From positions 315,001 to 379,000 of the forward strand of contig CAUYUJ010009835.1 of assembly GCA_963575745.1 (NCBI GenBank): a DNA stretch of 64,000 bases, written 5' to 3'. The position numbers were made by a program, and so were the translations under genes. This document shows, piece after piece, positions 21,001 to 32,465 of the stretch. Each line of letters opens with the position of its first letter. The first letter of the stretch is position 1. The DNA is from Prorocentrum cordatum (taxonomy: Eukaryota > Sar > Dinophyceae > Prorocentrales > Prorocentraceae). Below the pieces are notes generated by a model that saw nothing but the letters and a program-made list of their open reading frames with translations, had not been told where the DNA came from and did not search any database.

Positions 21001-21180
21001 TCCTCCTCGTCGAGGAAACAACGCCGCCTCCCGGAAGAGGGGGGGTTGGGGCGCGGAGCGAGCCTGCGCGGGAGGGCCCCGCCCGCAGGGCTGAGTCATG
21101 GCGTGGGCGTCGGGCCGCCGCGGGGCGCCTGCAGGCGTGCCGCTGCTCGGCGGCGGGGCGGCCGACCCCCATCATGTTCG

Positions 21181-21353
21181 GCCGCGCAGCAGAGGGGGGG
21201 CAGGGGGGAGGGGGGAAGGCTTCTGAGAAGCACCCCTGCTTCTTAGAATGCGCGGGCCTTGTCTACAGATGTCAGGCCCTCGCCTTCTAAGATGCAGCCT
21301 TGCTTCTAAGAAGCCTTCCCCCTTCCCCTTACCCCTCCCTGCTGCGCGCCGCC
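21181..21353. mobile_element. Foldback element family C, copy 1
   Basis: Family C runs from GCCGCGC(GC)AG and a G-rich stretch, through AAGGCTTCT and its complements AGAAGCCTTCC, to a C-rich stretch and GCGCGCCGCC. The centre is CTACAGATGT or a variant. Copies 2 and 3 are at 31444-31609 and 32085-32249. The element is palindromic over nearly its full length. Confidence 0.85.
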
Positions 21354-21382
21354 AGCCCTTGTCGGCGGCGCCTGAGAGGCTT

Positions 21383-21460
21383 AGCATTGCTCGGGCGTGT
21401 ACATGTCTTCTCGGCGAGGACTATCGAGGAGCGCCCTGGATCATCTGGCAACAATCATGC
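21383..21460 (+). mobile_element. Foldback family D, copy 1 (left part)
   Basis: GCATTGCTCGGGCGTGT, TCTCGGCGAGGACTATCGAG and GAGCGCCCTGGATCATCTGG match the left part of complete D copies at 22057 and 23845. The right terminal repeat is not visible. Confidence 0.7.
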
Positions 21461-21468
21461 GATCGCAA

Positions 21469-21640
21469 ACATGGATCAAGGGGGCGTGGATTAGCGACGG
21501 GTCCCGTTCCCGTGAGAAATCCCGGATTTTCGCCGCCGAGCGAAGCGGCACCGGCTGCAGTTTGGGGAACACGCCTCCCCCGATCCTTGGATTTGGCGAC
21601 CGCGCGCCACATCCATGGATCGCTAATCCATGCTTGCGAG
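21469..21640. repeat. Inverted repeat between D copies
   Basis: TGGATTAGCGA (21487-21497) is perfectly complementary to TCGCTAATCCA (21620-21630), and TCGCAAACATGGA with TCCATGCTTGCGA extends the pairing. It could be another foldback element; no second copy was found. Confidence 0.55.
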
Positions 21641-21673
21641 CCCCCGACCTTGCCAGGGGCGTCCGAGAGGCTT

Positions 21674-21755
21674 GGCATCGCTCGGGCGTGTGTACCACTT
21701 CTCGGCGAGGACCATCGAGGAGCGCCCTGAGTCATCTGGCAACAAGAAGCACACA
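21674..21755 (+). mobile_element. Foldback family D, copy 2 (left part)
   Basis: GCATCGCTCGGGCGTGTGTA, CTCGGCGAGGACCATCGAGG and AGCGCCCTGAGTCATCTGGC align with D1, D3 and D4. The right arm is not recognisable. Confidence 0.7.
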
Positions 21756-22056
21756 CGGAACCGAACAAGGAGCCCTCCCCTCGTCCGCGCACCAGCCTCA
21801 GACCGATGGTTCGCTAGCCCCGCTGTTTGACGCCCCCCCCTGGATGACTCTGGCCTTGGAGTGCCAGTCGAGACACGAGGTCGGGCAGGACTGGGATTCC
21901 CCCTCCATGCGCGAGACGCGGAAAAACCAAGACGGTTTCCAGTTTTCGGCGGCCAGGGCCCTCGCCAGGACCCGCGACGGGACCGTCGAAAAACGTTTCG
22001 GGAAGGAAAGCCGGCCCTGGGGAAAGGGTCGGGAATTCTGGGGGCCCCTTAGTTTG

Positions 22057-22181
22057 GCATCGCTTGGACGTGTGCATTTGTCTCGGCGAGGACCATCGAG
22101 GAGCATCCCGGATCATCTTGCGAGAACAAAACCACGCACGATGCCGAAAAGTGCATGGGGAATGATCGTCCGAGCGATAGC
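22057..22181 (+). mobile_element. Foldback family D, copy 3 (complete, 125 bp)
   Basis: It starts GCATCGCTTGGACGTG and ends CGTCCGAGCGATAGC, an imperfect 15-bp terminal inverted repeat. The internal CTCGGCGAGGACCATCGAGG and CATCCCGGATCAT are shared with the other copies. Length equals that of copy 4. Confidence 0.8.
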
Positions 22182-22541
22182 AAGTTATTTACATGTCAAA
22201 GCATCACATGTCTTAGCTCAGGGTAAAATACCGTCCAGAGCTTCCCCGAGCGCCCACAGAGCCTAGTGGAGCGCTCTGAAACGGCCGCGGTGCCCGATCT
22301 GCATCCTCCAGAACTACCAGAGTTCAGAGGTCCCCGATTAATCCTGGCCCGATGTTGTCCTGGTCTTGGCGTGGTCTTGCGAGGCTGGGCCCCATCGGCA
22401 GCGCCTCTGGCTTGTTGACCTTGGCCCGGGCCCTCTCTCGTGGCTCGTGGTTGCCGAGGGAGAAAAACACGTTTTCCGTCGCAGCGCGGCAGAGGCAATC
22501 CGCACACGCGCTGTGGTAGCACGGGGCGTGACGTACGAATG
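22182..22541. other. Intergenic stretch, no gene recognised
   Basis: Neither a domain nor a repeat partner was recognised here. Confidence 0.45.
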
Positions 22542-22705
22542 AGAAAGAAAAACATGCACAGACATACATTTTCATGGCTCTGCCCAGACTTCTCGGCTCG
22601 GCGCTGGACCCCGTAGCGGCGCCTCCCGCGCCGCCCCTGGCGCGCGCCGCGCGCCTGGGGAGGGTGGTCCAGCGCCGGTCCTAGGAATCTGCGCGGACGT
22701 CGGGG
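22542..22705. mobile_element. Family A (introner-like) element, diverged copy
   Basis: It retains GAAAGAAAAACATGC, ACATACATTTTCATGGCTCT, CGGCGCTGGACCCC, the core GCCCCTGGCGCGCGCCGCG, and the right arm GGTCCAGCGCC and GGAATCTGCGCGGA, in the same order as the family A copies at 900 and 48511. The outer right end is not recognisable. Confidence 0.65.
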
Positions 22706-22969
22706 CTCAAGAGACGAGGGTGCAAACGGGGGTCAGCCAGGGCACCAGATCCTGCAGGATCCTGCGAATGTCCCCTCTGGCTGACCCGTGTTAGCGAGCC
22801 ACTCGTGGCCTCGAGGTGGCCGAGCATATTGGCTGACCTGGGTTTGCGAAGCCCTGCGTTGTAGTTGTCTTCCTTCCTCATATCCTAAGATGGGGTTGTT
22901 GTTATTACTTGGACGCCTCCTATTCCTCCTTCCTCTTCTTCTCCTCCTCATCCTCCTCCTCCTCATACC

Positions 22970-23155
22970 TAAACTTGCTCATACACAGACTTACTCATAC
23001 ACAGACTTACTCATACTCAGACCTGATCATACTAACTTAGCCATACTCAGACCTACTCATACTCAGACCTACTCATACTCAGACTTGCTCATGCCGAGAC
23101 TCACTCATATCCACACTTACTCATACTCAGACCTTCTCATTGTCTGACTTACTCA
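22970..23155. repeat. 16-17-bp TTACTCATACTCAGAC tandem repeat
   Basis: ACTTACTCATACTCAG-type units (variants CATACACAGACTTACT, CATACTCAGACCTACT) repeat about eleven times. Confidence 0.95.
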
Positions 23156-23166
23156 ACACACAACAT

Positions 23167-23440
23167 ATTGTGAGGATGTCTCAGCCGGGGCGCTGGTTTC
23201 AGCACCCCTAAAGGGAGCCGCCAATGGGTATGGCACGGTCCCGTTCGTGGCCGTTTTGTGGATGTGTCTCAAGCGGTTAGCCTGTTTTCTGTTTCAATAT
23301 CCTTCGCTTGGAGAGCAGATTGTGAGGATCTCTCACGCTGGGCGCTGGCTTCAGCTACCTAAGGGGAGCCGCCAAGGGTGCTTTCACGGCTCCGTTCGTT
23401 TCTAGCGGTTTGCTTGTTTTCTGCTTTTGCGTTGTGTCCC
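23167..23440. repeat. 152-bp direct repeat, two copies
   Basis: ATTGTGAGGATGTCTCA at 23167 and ATTGTGAGGATCTCTCA at 23319 start parallel segments sharing GGCGCTGG.TTCAGC, GGGAGCCGCCAA, CCGTTCGT and GTTTTCTG. Confidence 0.85.
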
Positions 23441-23844
23441 GAGTCGCTCACGTAGACTCGCGTTTGTATCAAAACTGTCATGGACATATGTTCACCACAG
23501 CACTACCCTACAGTATGAGATGCACACATGGCTCACATGGCCAGACTCTCATTTAAATATCCCACATGCAATCTCACCTGTTAGGAAGGATGCACACATG
23601 GGGAGCCCCACGCAGTGAGTAATGCATTGCAGCTCTTTGGTTTCCTGCTGACCTGGGTCTGGATTGACCCGGGTCGGAAGATCCCCGAGGACGCCCGACC
23701 ACGCGACGGGTAAGGACGCTTCGATTTCAAGGCTCCCGACCCGCCTCGCACACCCTGCGTGCTGCGGCCGCCAGGCCCGGAGGCTGCCGGTGCTCCCTGG
23801 GTGTTCCGCCGCGCGTCTTCGACAGATGGCGGCCGCCAGGCCCG
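23441..23844. other. Intergenic stretch, no gene recognised
   Basis: No domain or repeat family was seen; the right part has CGGCCGCCAGGCCCGG twice (23766, 23829). Confidence 0.45.
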
Positions 23845-23969
23845 GCATCGCTCGGACGTGTGCACTCTTTCCTCGGCGAGGGCCCTGGAGGAGCATCCTG
23901 GATCATCGAGCAGACGGAAACACGCGCGAGACCGAGAAATGCAGAAGGACTGGACGTCCGAGCGATGAC
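23845..23969 (+). mobile_element. Foldback family D, copy 4 (complete, 125 bp)
   Basis: Starts GCATCGCTCGGACGTG and ends CGTCCGAGCGATGAC, near-perfect 15-bp terminal inverted repeats; the interior matches copy 3 (CTCGGCGAGG, GAGCATCC.GGATCAT, ACACGCGCGA). Confidence 0.85.
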
Positions 23970-24534
23970 AAGCAGGCCCAGAGTGTGCCCGTGCTCACCG
24001 GGGATCCTGGCTCTCGTTCGCAGGTGAGGACAGCTCGAAGCGGGGCTGCTGATGCGGGTGTTTAGATTTCTAGATTCTAGGCTCCCGCCGCCCCCTGGCG
24101 TCTGGCAAGAGGGGGCAAGCCGTCCATGCCAATGCCTCGTTCTCTTCTCTATCTTTCTTCCCCGTCTCTCTCCCTCCCTCTCTCTCTTCCTCTCTCTCTC
24201 CGTTCGCCTTGAGCGACGCGCAGTTGTAGTAGGAGCACTAGCTCCAGCTCGGTACATCGGAATTTGCTGTGGGTTGTTGTGGGCAAGCGAGGTGCACTCG
24301 GACAATATCTGACATCAACCCCTTGCACCCGTCCCTTCCCACTGCGCCGGTGTGTCTGTATCCTCCGGCGGGTGCCATAGGAGATAGTGGCTGTTCTTTT
24401 AAGTTATTCCGGACATAACGCATGTTACCCCCCTCCGAAGCTCCCCCCGTAACGGCAACGCCGGGAAACCGGCTACAGGCGTGAACGCGTGCAGTCTCCC
24501 ATAGAGGGGGTGGAGAATGAGGAGGAGCAACAGC
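23970..24534. other. Intergenic stretch with a (CT)-rich patch, no gene recognised
   Basis: A CT-rich stretch at about 24165-24200 (CTCCCTCCCTCTCTCTCTTC-like) is the only notable structure. Confidence 0.45.
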
Positions 24535-24684
24535 AGCAGGAGCACCAGCACGAGGTATAGGAGGAGGATGAGGAGGAGGAGGAGGAAGAGGAGGAGGGAG
24601 GAGGAGCTGTGTAGGAGGTGAGGGGGAGGAGGAGGATAAGGAGGAGGAGGAGGAGGAGAATGAGGAGGAGGAGGAAGACCACTA
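24535..24684. repeat. (GGA)n-rich tract
   Basis: Degenerate GAGGAGGAGGA with ATGAGG and AGCAGCAGGAGCACC variants, leading into the TAC array. Confidence 0.85.
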
Positions 24685-24729
24685 CCACTACCACTACCCC
24701 TACCTTGGCTATTGCTACTGCTACTACTT

Positions 24730-24781
<52 letters not shown>

Positions 24782-24840
24782 GACGACGACTACTACTACT
24801 ACTACTACTACTACTCCTACGACTACCACTACTACCACTG

Positions 24841-24875
<35 letters not shown>

Positions 24876-24876
24876 T

Positions 24877-24907
<31 letters not shown>

Positions 24908-24923
24908 GCTACTACGACTACTA

Positions 24924-24977
<54 letters not shown>

Positions 24978-25146
24978 TTACTACTACTACTGCTGCTACT
25001 ACTACTACTACTATTACTACTACTACTACTACTACCACTACTACTACTACTACTAATACTACTACTACTACTACTATTACTACTACCACGACTACTGCTA
25101 CGACGACGACTGCCACGATTGCTACTACTACTACTACTACTACTGT

Positions 25147-25241
<95 letters not shown>

Positions 25242-25509
25242 GTGCTGCTACTTGTACTACTGCTACTACTACTGCTACTCCTCCTGCTACTACTGCTACT
25301 ACTACTACTACTACTACCACGAGTACTACTACTACTACTACTACTACTACTACGGCTACGGCTACGCCTACTACTACTACTATTACTACTACTACTACTA
25401 CTACTACCTAATATTACTACTAGTACTACTACTACTACTACTACTACTACCACTACCACTACTACTACTACTACTGCTACTACGACTACTACTACTACTA
25501 TTACTACTC

Positions 25510-25549
<40 letters not shown>

Positions 25550-25665
25550 GAGTACTACTACTTCTACGATTGCCGCTACCACTGCAACTACGACTACGGC
25601 TACGACTACTACTACCACTACTACTACTATTATTACTACTACTACTACGACCACTACCACTACCA

Positions 25666-25726
<61 letters not shown>

Positions 25727-25885
25727 GACGATTTACTACCATTATTTTCAAACTACTACTCTACAACTTGCTTCTAGCACGACAATTCCGATTATGATAC
25801 TACTGCTGGTGCTACTGCCACTACTACTACTACTACTGCTACTACTACTACTACTACTACGACACTACTACTACTATTACTCATA
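24685..25885. repeat. (TAC)n array 1, about 1.2 kb
   Basis: TAC triplets with scattered TGC, TAT, ACG and CAC variants fill the interval. The long poly-Thr, poly-Leu, poly-Tyr, poly-Ser and poly-Val frames on both strands are artefacts of the triplet repeat. Confidence 0.98.
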
Positions 25886-26064
25886 TCCGTAAGGGCTTTG
25901 CCCCCTGCCGCCGGTCCCCTCTCTCGAAGAATGGGCAATGCAAGAGCGAAATTATGAGGCATTGGCGCCGCCGTGAAGCAGCGTCGGGACTTCACGCGAA
26001 GACGAGGAGCAATCGCCGAGACAACTTGAAATTCTTATGATATTGTTGAATTCGGTGTTGTATT

Positions 26065-26560
26065 TTGATGGTTTATGGCTTCGGATGCGCGAGTGACGCG
26101 TAATTTGCAAGGGTGTATGGCTTCGGGCTCGCAACCATAGTGTAATTTACGCAGGTTGATGGCCCCGGGGACGCAAGTATTGCATATGTTTAATGGGCTT
26201 ATGGTTTCGGGGATATGCATATGGCGTATTATGTTAACGTGTATGGCTTCGGGCACGCGAATGTTGCGTAATTCGCGAGGGTCGATGGCCTCGGGGACGC
26301 GAATATTACGTAATTCGCAAAGGTTTGTAGGGGACGCGAATATCGCATGACTTGCGAGCGGTTGTGGCCTCGGGGACCCAAGTATTGCTCAATTTTCGGG
26401 GGTGTAGTGTATGGCTTCGGACGACGTACTTTGCGAGGGTTTATGGCTTCGGGGACGCGAATATTGTCTGATTCACTAGGGTCTTTGGCCTCGGGGACGC
26501 GAATCTTTTGTAATTTACGAGGGTGTATGGCCTCGGGGGCGCGAGTTTCACGTAGTTTCA
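26065..26560. repeat. 42-bp minisatellite, about 12 copies
   Basis: Units read GTGTATGGCTTCGGGGACGC, then GAATATTACGTAATTCGCGA. The ATGGCYTCGGG landmark recurs about every 40-43 bp, with one or two shortened copies. Confidence 0.9.
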
Positions 26561-26587
26561 CGTGTCTCACGCCCCTTTCCAGGAATT

Positions 26588-26777
26588 CAGAGCACCCGAG
26601 CCGGGCGTGGTAACAGGTTCCTTCTCGGCTCCCCCCCCCTTCGCGCGGTCCATCACCAAGGAACAGTCAACAGCAAGAAGCAGAACTGTAACATTTGAGA
26701 TAGGAAACTGGAAGTGGCGCAGGGAATAGCAAACATTCGTCCTACAGCCTGGTGGCCCCGCAAGGGGGCAGGCGGAT
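26588..26777 (+). repeat. Dispersed repeat M, copy 2
   Basis: Same ordered landmarks as 490-677 (CGCGCGGTCCATCA, AAGCAGAACTGTAACA, CCTACAGCCTGGTGGCCCC, AGGCGGATT), again directly following a minisatellite, and then directly followed by TAC array 2. Confidence 0.85.
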
Positions 26778-26778
26778 T

Positions 26779-26838
26779 ATCACCTACTACCGTTATCACC
26801 ACTACGTCTTTTACTACTACGAAAAGGACTGCTATTAT

Positions 26839-26870
<32 letters not shown>

Positions 26871-26915
26871 CTACTACGACTACTACGGCTACGACTACGA
26901 CGACTACTACTATTA

Positions 26916-26948
<33 letters not shown>

Positions 26949-26949
26949 T

Positions 26950-27001
<52 letters not shown>

Positions 27002-27075
27002 GCTCTACTACTACTAATACTACTACTACTACCACTACTACTACTACTACGGCTACTATCATCTTTACTAGTACT

Positions 27076-27129
<54 letters not shown>

Positions 27130-27252
27130 GCTACTACTGCTACTGCTACTGCTACGACTACGACTACTATTACTACTACTACTACTACTACTACTACTAC
27201 CACTACTACTACTACTACCACTACTACGGTTCCTACTACGTTTCCCACTGCG

Positions 27253-27304
<52 letters not shown>

Positions 27305-27350
27305 GTACTAGTACTACTACTACTGCTACTACTACGGCTACTACTACTAT

Positions 27351-27392
<42 letters not shown>

Positions 27393-27535
27393 GACAACTA
27401 TTACTATTACGATTCCTATTACGATTACGATTACTATTACTACTACTAGTACTACCACTAGTACTACTACGACTACTACTTTTACTACTACGACTACTAC
27501 TTTTGCTACTACGACTACTACTACTACTACTGCTG

Positions 27536-27603
<68 letters not shown>

Positions 27604-27748
27604 ACTTCTGCTGCTGCTGCTATGATTATTTCTACTACTACTACTACTACTACTACGGCTACTATCATCTTTACTAGTACTACCACCACTACTACTACTA
27701 CTACTACTACTGCTACTACTACTACTACCACTACTACTACTACTACTA

Positions 27749-27794
<46 letters not shown>

Positions 27795-27959
27795 GACGGC
27801 TACGACTACCACTACCACTACCACGACCACTACCACTACTAGTATTGCTACTGTTACTTGTTCTTCTTCTCCGTTCTACTACTACTACTACTAGTACTGC
27901 TATGTATAATGCTACTCTTCCGCCTCCTACTACTATAACGACTACTCCTCTACTACTGT

Positions 27960-28025
<66 letters not shown>

Positions 28026-28151
28026 GACTACGACTGCGACTACGATTACTACTACTACTTCTACTACTACTGCTGCTACTACTACTACTTTTACTACTAC
28101 TATTACTACTGCTAGTACTACCACCACGACTACTATTACTATTACTACTAC
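26779..28151. repeat. (TAC)n array 2, about 1.4 kb
   Basis: Dense TAC triplets with TGC-rich (27575-27620) and ATT/ACG-rich patches. GGCTACTATCATCTTTACTA occurs at about 27050 and again at about 27657, about 607 bp apart, suggesting internal segmental duplication. Confidence 0.98.
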
Positions 28152-28921
28152 ATCGGCCCAATGAAAGTTCCTGGGATTTTCATCACGACGCTGGCCGGCG
28201 GAAGCCGACGGAAGCAAAACTAGGCGGAAGACGGGGGAAGGCCGCCGGAAGGCCTGCCAATGTCAGCGGAAGTAAACGACGCCCCTTCCGAACCCCCTAC
28301 CCCCGTAGAAGCCTAGCAATGTTGTCTTCCTCCGTGGGCCGGGCGGGATCCCGCCTGGCTTATTCCGCTTTAGTATTATAAGTTTAGTTCAGGACGATCC
28401 AAATCCCACCCATTAAAAATGGGGTAGACCAAAATCCCGGGCCGTTCACGGATCCCACCATGCTGGGATCGGCTCGAAGTAAGATGGGGCTCATAAGTTG
28501 CAGCATTATTGCCGTGTCGGGGTCGTCTTGAGGTCATCTTGAGATCATATCCCGGTCATGCTTGGATCACGCAACCATCGCGTGGTCATTATGAGGCCAC
28601 CCTGGGTGCGCTTGGATCCATCTTGTTGCCATCGGGCCATCTCGGCGTCGCGCGTTGCTCATGTGTTTCGTCATCTGCGAGTCGGCCTGAGACGGTCCAG
28701 AATCCATGGCGGGATCGCGTTGGGGTGGCATCATCCTGGGTCCTCTGGACGTTATCGTCCGTGGCCTGAGGCATTCCTGGAAGCATGTTGTGGCCATGGG
28801 ACGTCTTGGGATCGCGTGCGTGCGAACGCTGAGCACGCGCGCGCGACTTTTCATCTTGCCGACGGGTTTACATACATATTATTCCTCTTGCGAGTTTCCA
28901 AGGAAACTTTTGTTGGAGCCA
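28152..28921. other. Spacer between TAC arrays, no gene recognised
   Basis: Degenerate GGAAG/GCGGAAG words (28190-28275) and GATCATCTTGAGG-like words (28520-28660) are present. No coding or RNA feature was recognised. Confidence 0.45.
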
Positions 28922-29540
<619 letters not shown>

Positions 29541-30081
29541 CTGCACCTACTATGGTTTGTTTTACTACTTCTGCTACGTGTCGTAGTCCTACTAGTATAT
29601 TCCGTACGTCTAGTACCACTCGCACTAATATTACCAGCATTGCTAGAGTTACGGGTGTTACTAGTATTCGTAGTACCAGTAGTGCCACTCGTACTACTCG
29701 TGTTCGCCCTCGTATTAGTATCCGTAGTAGTACTCGCCGCGGCGGCCGCCGTTACTGTCACCCCCCCCCTCCCCCCACCCACACAACATGCGTTCCCCAA
29801 GAGAAACCAGAGCAGTCACATAAAGCATGGGGATGAGGACGGAGTTGACGGAGAAGGAGGAAACGGAGGAGGAGGAGGAGGAGGAGGAGGAGGAGGGAGA
29901 GCAGGAGCATCAGGCGCAGGAGCAGGAGGAGCGGGAGGAGCGGGAGAACCCAGGCAGGGCGGAGGAGGACGAGGCGGATGGCGCTGGAGGGGGGCGACGA
30001 CGACGAGGGAAGACGCGGATCCAGACGTGTGGCCTGGGCTGGGGCGAGCGAGCCATTCTGACCGACGAGAGGAAGGCTCGA
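29541..30081. other. Spacer with (GGA)n tract, no gene recognised
   Basis: Degenerate TAC/TAG words fade by about 29740, followed by a C-run and a (GGA)n tract at 29860-29960 that gives an acidic frame. No gene is supported. Confidence 0.45.
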
Positions 30082-30266
30082 CTACTCCAGATTTCGTAAT
30101 AAAAGGGAGGGGGTCTGGACCCTCCAAGACAAGCCATTTCAGACTTCCCCCGTGGGAGAACCCTCCAAAACATCGTCCCCAGACCCCCCAGGCCCTCCAA
30201 GATAGCCTGGAAGAGACCCCCCACCGAAATGAGACCCCCCTCCTTTTATTACGAAATCTGGAGTAG
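30082..30266. mobile_element. Foldback element family F with 35-bp terminal inverted repeats
   Basis: CTACTCCAGATTTCGTAATA plus AAAGGGAGGGGGTCT at the left is matched at the right by AGACCCCCCTCCTTTTATTA plus CGAAATCTGGAGTAG; 33 of 35 positions pair. The 115-bp interior is C-rich with CCCTCCAAGA words. Its right end abuts family E copy 1. Confidence 0.9.
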
Positions 30267-30437
30267 ACGTAAGAGTGACCTTTCGCCGGAGTGACCTTTG
30301 GTGCGGGCCCAATGGGGCCCCCCGATCGCCGAACGCGAGGCGGCGGTGGCGTCTTGCGCGCTCTTGTGTTTGGCCCCCCCGCGGACCCCAAAAAGCCGCG
30401 CAGCAAAGGTCACTCTTACCCAGGGTCACTCTTGCGT
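30267..30437. mobile_element. Foldback family E, copy 1 (171 bp, uninterrupted)
   Basis: Left ACGTAAGAGTGACC, TCGCCGGAGTGACCTTTGGT and GCGGGC; right GCCGCGCAGCAAAGGTCACT, CTTACCCAGGGTCACTCTTG and CGT. The double GAGTGACC on the left pairs with the double GGTCACTC on the right. It serves as the empty-site reference for the nested insertion at 44485-44679. Confidence 0.9.
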
Positions 30438-31388
30438 GTAGTCGAAAAGCGCTGATCCTGACATGAGGCCGACGCTGCAGCGGGAACACCGCAGATGGAA
30501 GCTCAGAACCGTTCCCGTCGAGGAGACAATATGCAGCATCAGCCTACTAAACTCCGATGCTTAAACAACATTTATCTGCATGAGAAAAGGGGCCCCTCTC
30601 GGGCAGAACCCAGTGAGCAAGCAAGTTGGCAAGCCTGGCGCCTGGACGGCGCACCGGCACTAGAGAGCGCAGATGCCGCATACAGCTCACACCGCCGTCA
30701 GGGCAGCACTGCGTCGATACTGAATGCTCATTGCCGGTTGGGCCTCCCGCGGGATCGGATCTCGTTTCAGATTCGAGACAGATTCGAATTGGCTTTGCAC
30801 GTGAGCCTGCGCAGTGCATGGTCCTCAGGAAGAGCGGCAGTTGCACAAGCATTTGTTGAGTACGGTCGGACCGAGGTTTAAGATCCAGGTCGGCTTGGGG
30901 AGGATGCCTTAGTGTTCTCAGGGCTTGTTGGCTGTTCTTGTGCATCCCTTGCCTTCCGGTTGCCCCGATTAGCCCCGCGCTGGTGCGGATTGCCTCCGCC
31001 TCGCCGCCGACGAACAGCATGTTCTTGTGCATCCTGGGGAGGGTACCTTGGGATGTTCTGTGTGCGTTGGCCGACGGAGGGCCCCATGTTCTTGACGGAT
31101 GTCCTTGGCCTGGGTCCCGTTGTGACCACGCGGTCTCCTCGGACCGTCGAACCGCGGCCCGGGCCGCGGAGGGCCCGCCGAGGCGGCACCCTCACGGAGA
31201 TGAGAGCGTCGGGCTGCCGGGGGCCATCGCCAGGCGCGGGGACTATCGAGCAGTTCCAGTGGGGGGCCCATGCCAGGAAGCGCCCTGCTTGCCTCCAGGC
31301 TGCCCTGGGCTCCGTGGGTCTCTGTGGTTCTGCCGCGGGAGGCGTGACGCTCCCGCGCACCAGGAATCAATGGACGTCCTGGGGTCTC
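30438..31388. other. Intergenic stretch, no gene recognised
   Basis: TGTTCTTGTGCATCC is repeated at 30932 and 31020, and GATGTTCTGTG-like words occur nearby. No domain or RNA gene was recognised. Confidence 0.45.
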
Positions 31389-31438
31389 AGGGTTGGGCTT
31401 CTTGTGGAAGATTTCTTGTGGACTGGCCTCCTCTGTAT
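31389..31438 (+). repeat. Dispersed ~50-bp motif, copy 2
   Basis: AGGGTTGGGCTTCTTGTGGA, AGATTTCTTGTGGACTGGCC and TCCTCTGTATTC. It ends 6 bp before family C copy 2. Confidence 0.65.
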
Positions 31439-31443
31439 TCTCG

Positions 31444-31609
31444 GCCGCGCGCAGATGGGGTCAGGGGGAGGGGCGAAGGCTCCTTAGCAGCACCCCTGCT
31501 GCGCAGAAGGCGCGTGCCTTCTCTGCAGATGTAAGGCCGGCGCCTCTTCAGAAGCGGCCTCCTTCCAAGAAGCCTTCCACCCTCCCCCGACTCTCCTGCG
31601 CGCGCCGCC
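31444..31609. mobile_element. Foldback family C, copy 2
   Basis: GCCGCGCGCAGATGGGG on the left, CTGCGCGCGCCGCC on the right, with AAGGCTCCTTAGCAGCACCC and AGAAGCCTTCCACC-type arms and centre TCTGCAGATGTAAGGCC. Confidence 0.85.
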
Positions 31610-31752
31610 AATCGGGTCGTCCGGGTACTCCGCAAAGGAAAAGTTCAGGATATCGCATGGTTGGCTCTGGAGCGGGTTTTCCTGGTCGCCTCGGTCCTCC
31701 TCGTGATCAGGGGGTGTGGTATTCAAAGAAGCCTCCTTCCAAGAAGCCTTCC

Positions 31753-31805
31753 AAAGGTTGGGCTTCTCGTGGAGGGCTTCTTGTGGACAGGCCCCCACTG
31801 GTATT
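31753..31805 (+). repeat. Dispersed ~50-bp motif, copy 3
   Basis: AAGGTTGGGCTTCTCGTGGA, GGGCTTCTTGTGGACAGGCC and CCCACTGGTATTC align with copies 1 and 2. CAAAGAAGCCTCCTTCCAAG just upstream resembles part of family C. Confidence 0.65.
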
Positions 31806-32084
31806 CGACGACCTGAGGGCGCTCTGCTCAGTGCCTCGCGGCGGCGTGGCGGATCTTCGCCCCTGCTCCTCTCTCTCTCTCTCTCTCTGCACACTCGGCA
31901 GGGGTACACCTTAGGCGATGCTTAAGAAAACCCAAGTTTTCGGCCAGAGTTTCGATTATTCTTAATGTTTCAATGTAAATCCTAAGATTTGTATAGAAAT
32001 GTTGGGTTTTTATTCCAGTTCTGAGACTATGAATTTCTTAACCCATGATTTCTTAAGCATTTCGCAGGGTGTATGGTGGCCAGT
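31806..32084. other. Spacer with (CT)n and AT-rich stretch
   Basis: (CT)n at 31869-31890 is followed by a comparatively AT-rich segment (31915-32060). No gene seen. Confidence 0.45.
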
Positions 32085-32249
32085 CACGCGCAGAGGGGGG
32101 TGGGGGGAGGGGGGAGGGCTTCTTAGAAGCACCCATGCTTCTTAGAAGGCGCGGGCCTTACATCTATAGATGTAAGGCCGGCGCCTTCGAAGAAGCAGCC
32201 TGCTTCTAAGAAGCCTCCCCCCTCCTCCCACCCCCTTGTGCGCGCCGCC
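32085..32249. mobile_element. Foldback family C, copy 3
   Basis: CACGCGCAGAGGGG to TGTGCGCGCCGCC. Strong arms GGCTTCTTAGAAGCAC and CTGCTTCTAAGAAGCC, with the perfect centre CTTACATCTATAGATGTAAG. This is the cleanest hairpin of the family. Confidence 0.9.
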
Positions 32250-32298
32250 AAGGTGGGCTGCTTGCGAAGAAGAAGAAGACGAAGAAGGAGAAGTAACT

Positions 32299-32465
32299 CA
32301 GGAGGGAGCAAAAACACACAGGCACAATGAATCGTCGATTCCCCCGAAAAGATGGGAAAATATGGGCAGTGGGGGGGGGGACAAAGATCCAGAAAGTATG
32401 GGAAAATATGGGGAGTCCTGTTGTTTGTGTGTATTTATTTCTGTGTCCCAGGGCCCCGTCAGTAT
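32299..32465. repeat. Dispersed repeat L, copy 3
   Basis: AAAACACACAGGCACAATGA, ATCGTCGATTCCCCC, GATGGGAAAATATGGGCAGT and GTTTGTGTGTATTTATTTCT align with copies 1 and 2. All copies are followed by TGTCC and a GGGCCCC/GCCCC word. Confidence 0.9.

Noticed and set aside
24618-25892. Several hundred-codon frames of poly-Thr, poly-Leu, poly-Tyr, poly-Ser and poly-Val
   Set aside because: They are the six possible readings of (TAC)n; all phases on both strands are open and no non-repetitive domain is present. The same applies to 26653-28161 and 28558-29800.
29827-30099. Small acidic protein of 90 codons
   Set aside because: More than a third is poly-Glu from a (GGA)n tract, and its 3' end runs into the terminal repeat of foldback element F.
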